Below, in pieces: positions 51,816 to 55,857 of a stretch of DNA of 55,857 nt (position 1 is the first letter of the stretch; the number at the start of each line of letters is the position of its first letter). Under the pieces are notes generated by a model that was not told where the DNA came from, searched no databases, and was given only the letters and a program-made list of their open reading frames with translations. The stretch comes from Luteimonas saliphila (GTDB lineage: Bacteria > Pseudomonadota > Gammaproteobacteria > Xanthomonadales > Xanthomonadaceae), in assembly GCF_016774335.1 (NCBI RefSeq), contig NZ_JAETWA010000018.1, positions 1 through 55,857 of the forward strand, written 5' to 3'. The position numbers and the translations under genes are program-made.

Positions 51816-52999
51816 TGACCAACGCGCTGGGTAAAACGGCGAGTATCACCCTGCTGACCGGGCTTCCCGGTAGTGGTAAGACGCTGCGTGTCGTGCACTA
51901 CATCAAGCAAGCCCTTGAGGAAGGCGAAGTGATTTTCGTGTCTAACCTCAACGGCTTGAAACTGCCACATGTGCCGTTCGAGGATCCGCGCGAGTGGCGC
52001 GATTTGCCGCCCGGTTCGGTGCTGATCGTCGACGAGGCGCAGAAGTTTTTCCGGGCACGCCGTAGCGGTGAGCCGCCGCGCTACCTGACCGACATGGAGA
52101 CGATCCGCCATGACGGTGTTCGGCTGATCCTGACCACGCAACAGCCAGATTACCTCGACACGCACCTGCGCGGACTGGTGGGCTTGCATGAGCATCTGCT
52201 GCGCGAGGGCGGTGGCAACAAGGTGCAGATCTTCCGCCATAACGAAGTGATGGATAACGTCCGGTCTAAGAAAGCCCGCTCGGCGTACGACTCGGAAGTT
52301 TGGGAGTACCCCGCCGATCTGTACGACTGTTACCAGTCCGCTGAGGTGCATACGGTCAAGAAGGTGATGTCCGCGCGGATGAAGCGAGGCATGGTGATGG
52401 CTGGGGCGGCAGCGGTACTGTTCGGCGGGGTGATCGCGTTTGTGACACGGGACGCCGCACCTTCTAAGGACGACGCTTCGTCCGGCTCGGAGGCGGGGTC
52501 GCGCTCCAGCGCGGCCGCGCCTGCGGGCCGGGCCAAGGAAGAACCGAAGTTGAGCGCCGTCGAGAAGCACGAAGCGTTCGCCAAGCAAGAGTATTTCGCC
52601 AACCTCCAGCCACGGGAGCCGATGCTTCCCTGGTCGCGGCCGATCTTCGATGACCGTGCAGCGGTGTCGGATCCGCGGCTGTTCTGTATGACCGGCGGGG
52701 AGGGCCTCGACGCGCAAGGGGAGTACAAGTCGGGCGGCTTCACGTGCTTGACAGAGCAAGGTACGCGGGTGGTGCTCACCGAGGCGCAAGCGACGCTCGT
52801 TGCGCGCCAGGGCGAGGCCTACAACCCCTTCCGTCGTGCTGAGCATGTCCAGGCGCAGACGGCGCCTCCTGGGCCTGCAGTGCCGGCTGGTGGGCCGGCG
52901 CCAGCGAGGGCAGGGGAGACGATCGGCGGCAGTGTCGGAACGGCGCCTGCGCCGATGGTGGACGCCTCATTCGGCACGATCACCCGGGGGACGCCATGA
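51815..52999 (+). CDS. prophage 1 assembly ATPase (Zot/pI family)
   Basis: 394 residues. Walker A LLTGLPGSGKTL (14-24), Walker B SVLIVDEAQKFF (68-79), LILTTQQPDYLD sensor-like segment, a membrane helix at 192-211 (GMVMAGAAAVLFGGVIAFV), then a periplasmic Ala/Pro-rich tail with two cysteines. It drives phage extrusion through the inner membrane. The Zot name reflects homology to the Vibrio CTX phage; toxin activity is not implied. Confidence 0.92.
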   Translation: MTNALGKTASITLLTGLPGSGKTLRVVHYIKQALEEGEVIFVSNLNGLKLPHVPFEDPREWRDLPPGSVLIVDEAQKFFRARRSGEPPRYLTDMETIRHDGVRLILTTQQPDYLDTHLRGLVGLHEHLLREGGGNKVQIFRHNEVMDNVRSKKARSAYDSEVWEYPADLYDCYQSAEVHTVKKVMSARMKRGMVMAGAAAVLFGGVIAFVTRDAAPSKDDASSGSEAGSRSSAAAPAGRAKEEPKLSAVEKHEAFAKQEYFANLQPREPMLPWSRPIFDDRAAVSDPRLFCMTGGEGLDAQGEYKSGGFTCLTEQGTRVVLTEAQATLVARQGEAYNPFRRAEHVQAQTAPPGPAVPAGGPAPARAGETIGGSVGTAPAPMVDASFGTITRGTP

Positions 53000-53658
53000 G
53001 CATTTCACACGCGCGGATCTCGCGTGCCGAAATCAGCGATGCCGGCCTGCTGTTCCTGAAGCTGGTTGCGTTCGCCGCGATGGTGCTCGATCACGTCGAC
53101 TGGCTGCTGCTCGACGGCGCGCTTGGCTTCCACGACACGCTGGGTCGGGTGGTGTTCCCGGTGTTCGCCGTGGTACTGGGAATCAACTTAGCGCGGGCAC
53201 CGGATGCGGCGCTGCCTCGGGTGCTGTGGCGCCTGGTTATCGTCGGCGTAGTGGCGTCGGTGCCCTACGTCTACCTGCAAGGCTCGGTGATCCCGCTCAA
53301 CGTGCTGGCGACGTTCGCGATTGCTGCGGCGGTGGCGCTATTCCTTCGGCGAGGGCAACCGGTGTTCGCCCTGCCGGTATTCCTGGTCGGCGGCGCGGTG
53401 GTCGACTACGCATGGTTTGGCGTTGTTGCCGTGGTCGCCGCCTGGTGGATGACGCAGCGCGGCTTTGGTTACGGACGGCTGCTCGTGGTAGCCGTGTTGG
53501 TCGTGCCGTTCAACGACTCCTGGTGGTCGCTCCTGGCTGTGCTGCTCGGCTATGTCGCGTTGTGCCTCGACGGTCCGGCGCCTCGCCTGAAATGGCTGTT
53601 CTACGTCGGCTATCCTCTGCACTTGGTGGTGCTCGCCCTGATCAGGAGTTACCTATGA
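52996..53658 (+). CDS. TraX-family membrane acetyltransferase
   Basis: 220 residues with about seven helices. LKLVAFAAMVLDHVDWLLL, GRVVFPVFAVVLGINLAR and the C-terminal FYVGYPLHLVVLALIR match TraX, which N-acetylates F-pilin, and the wider acyltransferase-3-like fold. It overlaps zot by four bases, so it is part of the assembly operon, yet it is not a standard inovirus gene. It could modify a host pilin to block superinfection or alter the coat; this is inference. Confidence 0.82.
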   Translation: MSISHARISRAEISDAGLLFLKLVAFAAMVLDHVDWLLLDGALGFHDTLGRVVFPVFAVVLGINLARAPDAALPRVLWRLVIVGVVASVPYVYLQGSVIPLNVLATFAIAAAVALFLRRGQPVFALPVFLVGGAVVDYAWFGVVAVVAAWWMTQRGFGYGRLLVVAVLVVPFNDSWWSLLAVLLGYVALCLDGPAPRLKWLFYVGYPLHLVVLALIRSYL

Positions 53659-53834
53659 ACGTTCCAACCTACGCTGTCCCCTTGGAAGCGGGCAATGTGA
53701 TGCAACGGGCGAAGCATGAGTTGATCGCGCTGCGTGTCAACGCGACGCCCGAACAACTCGCGGTGCTGGATGCGGTGTGCGAGGTGCTCCGCACCGCGAT
53801 GGCGGAGATTCACAAGACGCGTTCCCCCGAGTAG
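53655..53834 (+). CDS. small prophage 1 protein
   Basis: 59 residues, soluble, helical (NATPEQLAVLDAVCEVLRTA), coupled to the TraX gene by ATGA. No family recognised. Its end overlaps the convergent gene at 53810 by 25 bases. Confidence 0.55.
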   Translation: MNVPTYAVPLEAGNVMQRAKHELIALRVNATPEQLAVLDAVCEVLRTAMAEIHKTRSPE

Positions 53835-54043
53835 TCCGGCCGGCGTGGCCGCTCTGTGATGACGTGGCGACCGTTGGTCCAGCATTCGAAGCGGCCATCC
53901 GCGCGCTCGATCAAGACAGCGGCGCAATCCGGTTCTAGTGCGAACTCAACCGGCGCCGGCTCTGTCGACGGCCGCGTCCATAGCAGCCAGCTCACAACCG
54001 CCGCGAGCACCACGGCGATACCTCTCCACGCGATGTTGCGCAC
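53810..54043 (-). CDS. prophage 1 exported or anchored small protein
   Basis: 77 residues. N-terminal helix (AWRGIAVVLAAVVSWLLW) as signal or anchor, then a short periplasmic domain with two cysteines and CWTNGRHVITERP. No family recognised. On the minus strand, so it belongs to the repressor-side transcript in the circular phage. A candidate for superinfection immunity, without direct evidence. Confidence 0.5.
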   Translation of the reverse strand: MRNIAWRGIAVVLAAVVSWLLWTRPSTEPAPVEFALEPDCAAVLIERADGRFECWTNGRHVITERPRRPDYSGERVL

Positions 54044-54129
54044 GGTCTTTCCCCAGGTGACCTGGGGCGGAGTCTACGGGGTGTAGGGGCAGCGCCCCTA
54101 CGGATACGCTCGTGATTCGGTGCGATTGG

Positions 54130-54423
54130 TCAGCGCCTGTCCTGTCGATTGTGGATAGGCACAATCCGCCCGCTCGACACCGCACCCCTGCAGACCCGCT
54201 TTTCAAGGCTCTCGCGCCACAGCAGACCGCGTAGGCGCCCAGCTGCGATCCGGTCCCCATCGGGCGACACCAGCACGCGGCCGGCGAAACGCCAGCCATG
54301 CCATGGATCCGGAAGGTGGTGCCGGTTGTAGACCAGGCGCTCGTACAGCGCCCCGGCGCAGGCGTTTGGGCAGGGCTGGCCATCAGGCCAGCAAGGCGGA
54401 CGCTCCATGGCGAGGGCCTCCAT
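54130..54423 (-). CDS. prophage 1 protein, DUF3653-like
   Basis: 97 residues, soluble. The core DPWHGWRFAGRVLVSPDGDR and two N-terminal cysteines (CWPDGQPCPNAC) recall the DUF3653 proteins of Xanthomonas filamentous phages, where a GWRF-x-LxxPDG segment is conserved. It lies just inside the right att site and would follow the repressor in the circular phage. Function unknown. Confidence 0.6.
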   Translation of the reverse strand: MEALAMERPPCWPDGQPCPNACAGALYERLVYNRHHLPDPWHGWRFAGRVLVSPDGDRIAAGRLRGLLWRESLEKRVCRGAVSSGRIVPIHNRQDRR

Positions 54424-54437
54424 GCGGGCAGGCTAGC

Positions 54438-54824
54438 CTAGCCAGCCAGTCGCGAAGGCTGCGCAGATTTCGCATAATGTATAGAACCGCGCCCCTCATC
54501 GTGCCCGTGTACGGCCTGAGAGGGCGCAGGAGCGGCGCCAAGGAACACGACCGCTAGGAGGGCAGCGGTCGCCGCCAGCTTGCGCCAGACGGCCTTCTCT
54601 TCGCGGCTGATCGCCCTCGCTTCTCCGACGATCCCCAGAACCCGGGCCAGCGGTATGCCGCTGAGCCCGGCGATCGTCGCGCACTGCACCGGATCGGGCA
54701 GCCGATGCCCATTCCGGTAGCTGGAGAGCGCCTGTTTCGACACGCCCAAGGCAGCCGCCAGCTCTGAGTCTTTCGTCGCGTTGATCGCCTGCTTGCAGGC
54801 ATCCAACAGTGAATTCACGTCCAT
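54438..54824 (-). CDS. prophage 2 repressor, HTH with membrane tail (DUF3693-like)
   Basis: 128 residues from ATG 54824. HTH (ELAAALGVSKQALSSYRNGHRLP), then EARAISREEKAVWRKLAATA and one membrane helix, the same plan as the prophage 1 repressor; I estimate about half the residues identical in the first 85. The frame passes through the att site at 54467-54484 and ends in prophage 1 DNA. The recognition helix differs (SKQALSSYRN against SHGAVSNWRK), consistent with its different operators. Confidence 0.82.
   Translation of the reverse strand: MDVNSLLDACKQAINATKDSELAAALGVSKQALSSYRNGHRLPDPVQCATIAGLSGIPLARVLGIVGEARAISREEKAVWRKLAATAALLAVVFLGAAPAPSQAVHGHDEGRGSIHYAKSAQPSRLAG
54467..54484. other. prophage 1/prophage 2 junction att site
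   Basis: ATTTCGCATAATGTATAG, an exact copy of the left att site. The sequence after it (GAACCGCGCCC) again lacks a XerD arm, so the true host XerD arm should lie past prophage 2, outside the window. Confidence 0.85.
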
Positions 54825-54827
54825 CGA

Positions 54828-54893
54828 GTCCTCGGGGTGTTGACCGCAGTCCTCACCCAGCGTACAACGGCGGCAGTCCTCGGATTGAGGACT
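54828..54893 (+). promoter_or_regulatory. prophage 2 early promoter with GTCCTC operators
   Basis: TTGACC (54840-54845), 17 bases, TACAAC (54863-54868) point to the phage genes. GTCCTC occurs at 54828, 54849 and 54876, the last paired with GAGGAC to give a perfect dyad AGTCCTC-GGATT-GAGGACT (54875-54893). These are likely repressor sites, placed like those of prophage 1 but with a different half-site. Confidence 0.62.
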
Positions 54894-54957
54894 CGCCCCC
54901 GGCGCCGGCCACCCCTCCGGCTCGCGGGCGTTAGGGGCAGGGGCGGGGAGTAGGGCA

Positions 54958-55053
54958 ATGGAACGAGATTCAGACCTCTGGTGGCTCTGCCACCTGGTCG
55001 CCGAGGCACACATGGCTGCCGGCGACATTCCGACCGGGGATCACTGGTCGTGA
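54958..55053 (+). CDS. small prophage 2 early protein ending in IPTGDHWS
   Basis: 31 residues (begins MERDSDLWWLCHLVAEAHMA) behind GGGGAGTAGGGC. The last eight residues match the prophage 1 protein at 47774-47917, and its TGA overlaps the next start as GTGA. It looks like a shortened equivalent. Confidence 0.55.
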   Translation: MERDSDLWWLCHLVAEAHMAAGDIPTGDHWS

Positions 55054-55478
55054 GCGCCATCAAGTGGCGCAACCTGTCCGTCCCGCAGCGCAAGGGGCTG
55101 CGGCAGTTGTGCCAGGCGGGAACCTCCACCATCGGCTGGCGGCCTGAGCAGTTCTCGGATCGTGTCGCGCTCGCGCTGATCAAGTTGGGTGCGGCAGTAG
55201 TACCAGGTGCGAGCGGTGCTTCTTCGATCTGGTGCCTCAACGGCAAGACGATCAAGCCCACGCCGGAAGGGCGTGCGGCAGTTGCCGCGGCGGATGCCTA
55301 CATCGCTGACCCTGCGGCAGTCTCGCGATCGCGGCTTGCCGCACCCCCTGCGGCAGTTCGAGCTCGAGGCAACAGCCGCACCCCCCGTGCGGCAGTGGCG
55401 CGAGGTCCTCGAGCAAACAGCCGCACCCCTGCGGCAGTTCCCGGATCCGCGAAGTGCCGCACCGGGTCGTTGTCATGA
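55050..55478 (+). CDS. prophage 2 early protein with repeat-rich C-terminus
   Basis: 142 residues from GTG 55050. The first 90 residues look like a folded small domain (VPQRKGLRQLCQAGTSTIGW, then IWCLNGKTIKPTPEGRAAVA, possibly a winged helix). The rest is Ala/Arg/Pro repeats produced by the TGCGGCAGT repeats. No family recognised. Coupled to the next gene by ATGA. Prophage 1 has a membrane protein at this position instead. Confidence 0.5.
   Translation: MSAIKWRNLSVPQRKGLRQLCQAGTSTIGWRPEQFSDRVALALIKLGAAVVPGASGASSIWCLNGKTIKPTPEGRAAVAAADAYIADPAAVSRSRLAAPPAAVRARGNSRTPRAAVARGPRANSRTPAAVPGSAKCRTGSLS
55099..55438. repeat. seven copies of TGCGGCAGT
   Basis: Copies begin at 55099, 55190, 55274, 55313, 55349, 55388 and 55430. 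The last five are spaced 36-42 bases. Copies 5-7 are each preceded by a complementary GCCGCAC block and so form short hairpins. Copies 2-7 share a reading frame (encoding A-A-V); copy 1 does not. Confidence 0.7.
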
Positions 55479-55660
55479 GCCGCCCCACCGACACGTTCCG
55501 CGGCGCTCGGTTGGCGTTCGACCTGGCCGTCGACCACCTGACGCAGCCGGATCTGTTCACCGACGCGCCGCCCACGGAGTTCTGGCTCGCAATCCGCGAG
55601 GCCGCCCGCGCGCAGCTGGACGACTGCGCCCACCTTGAGGCCGCCATCCATGCCCGCTGA
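55475..55660 (+). CDS. small prophage 2 early protein
   Basis: 61 residues, soluble and helical (ARLAFDLAVDHLTQPDLF, then FWLAIREAARAQLDDCAHLE). ATG overlaps the previous stop. No family recognised. Confidence 0.5.
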   Translation: MSRPTDTFRGARLAFDLAVDHLTQPDLFTDAPPTEFWLAIREAARAQLDDCAHLEAAIHAR

Positions 55661-55857
55661 CGGCACTTTTCACCAGTCCGGCGGCGCAACACCGCCGGTT
55701 GGCCCGAGCAGTAACACGGGCCAAAAGTCTCGGAAAGCCGGCCGCATGGCCCCCGCTCGGAGAGAGCAGGCCGCAGGCCCAAGTAACGGGTCCAGCCGTA
55801 TGGCTGGTCCGGGGTGTGGGGCGGAAAGCCCCACGACTTCAAAGCCGGCCGCAGGCC
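55650..55857 (+). CDS. partial prophage 2 gene running off the window
   Basis: An open frame from ATG 55650, overlapping the preceding gene by 11 bases, stays open to the end (69 codons). The visible part is Gly/Ser/Pro/Arg-rich and probably unstructured. By position it may be the N-terminus of the replication protein, but no Rep motif is reached. Confidence 0.35.
   Translation, partial: MPADGTFHQSGGATPPVGPSSNTGQKSRKAGRMAPARREQAAGPSNGSSRMAGPGCGAESPTTSKPAAG
55792..55834. other. two adjacent hairpins in prophage 2
   Basis: CCAGCC-GTAT-GGCTGG (55792-55807) and GTGGGGC-GGAAA-GCCCCAC (55816-55834) lie eight bases apart. In inoviruses clustered hairpins mark replication origins or packaging signals; here they sit inside an open frame, so the assignment is open. 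Confidence 0.4.

Larger units (their letters stand above)
54467..55857 (+). mobile_element. filamentous prophage 2 (inovirus), left part only
   Basis: A second prophage starts at the shared att core: repressor on the minus strand, operator/promoter, then small early genes on the plus strand in the same order as prophage 1, cut off by the window before its replication gene. Its sequence is clearly different from prophage 1 outside short conserved spots, so it is a distinct phage and not a duplication. Confidence 0.85.

Noticed and set aside
51815..52999. Zonula occludens toxin
   Set aside because: It is the phage assembly ATPase; homology to Zot reflects pI function, and no toxin domain is evident.
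52996..53658. Conjugative plasmid remnant because of TraX
   Set aside because: All flanking genes are inovirus genes and it overlaps zot; no other tra genes.

Overview
The window looks like a high-GC chromosome segment of a Lysobacteraceae/Xanthomonadaceae bacterium (Lysobacter- or Luteimonas-like; genus not provable from this alone). The reasons are Xanthomonas-type integron attC sites, the exbBD-msbA-lpxK-kdsB order, paired large TonB-dependent receptors, and filamentous prophages whose repressors and small proteins resemble those of Xanthomonas phages.

Layout: (1) 1-1033, end of an integron cassette array: three attC sites plus a core half-site, cassettes read on the minus strand, no integrase. 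(2) 1456-3905, minus strand: tRNA-Leu(CAA), DUF2214 membrane protein, cysteine dioxygenase, MetX-family acyltransferase. (3) 4282-12194, minus strand: a complete cytochrome c maturation operon ccmABCDEFGHI, interrupted by repeat DNA between ccmB and ccmC and by a repeat-built, translationally coupled ORF between ccmE and ccmF. (4) 12226-16902: DUF3293 protein, methionine aminotransferase plus omega-amidase (2-oxoacid salvage), a FAD reductase and a thioesterase. (5) 17073-28699, plus strand: comEC, exbB/exbD, msbA, lpxK, kdsB (lipid A/LPS), low-Mr phosphatase, an NHL-repeat protein, uvrC, pgsA, followed by tRNA-Gly, tRNA-Cys and tRNA-Leu (the uvrC-pgsA-tRNA order is shared with E. coli) and an FMN glutamate-synthase-like protein.

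(6) 30683-45868 is the most interesting accessory region. It is a divergent locus that appears dedicated to scavenging cell-wall peptides. The leftward arm encodes an NlpC/P60 peptidase, an L-Ala-D/L-Glu epimerase-type enolase, an RpiR regulator and a dicarboxylate/amino-acid symporter. The rightward arm encodes a transglutaminase-like exported protein, two TonB-dependent receptors, a serine beta-lactamase-fold hydrolase and a VanX-type D-Ala-D-Ala dipeptidase. Together they could import stem peptides across the outer membrane, trim them in the periplasm and feed L-Ala, D-Ala and glutamate into metabolism.

(7) 47122-55857 holds two filamentous (inovirus) prophages in tandem, inserted at a dif-type XerCD site, so this end of the window probably lies at the replication terminus. 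Prophage 1 (47122-54484, about 7.3 kb) is complete: membrane-tailed HTH repressor, operator/promoter, small early genes, HUH replication protein, ssDNA-binding protein, coat, adsorption protein, pVI, Zot/pI, plus a TraX-family acetylase cargo gene. Prophage 2 begins at 54467 and runs off the window. It has the same architecture but a different repressor and different operator half-sites.
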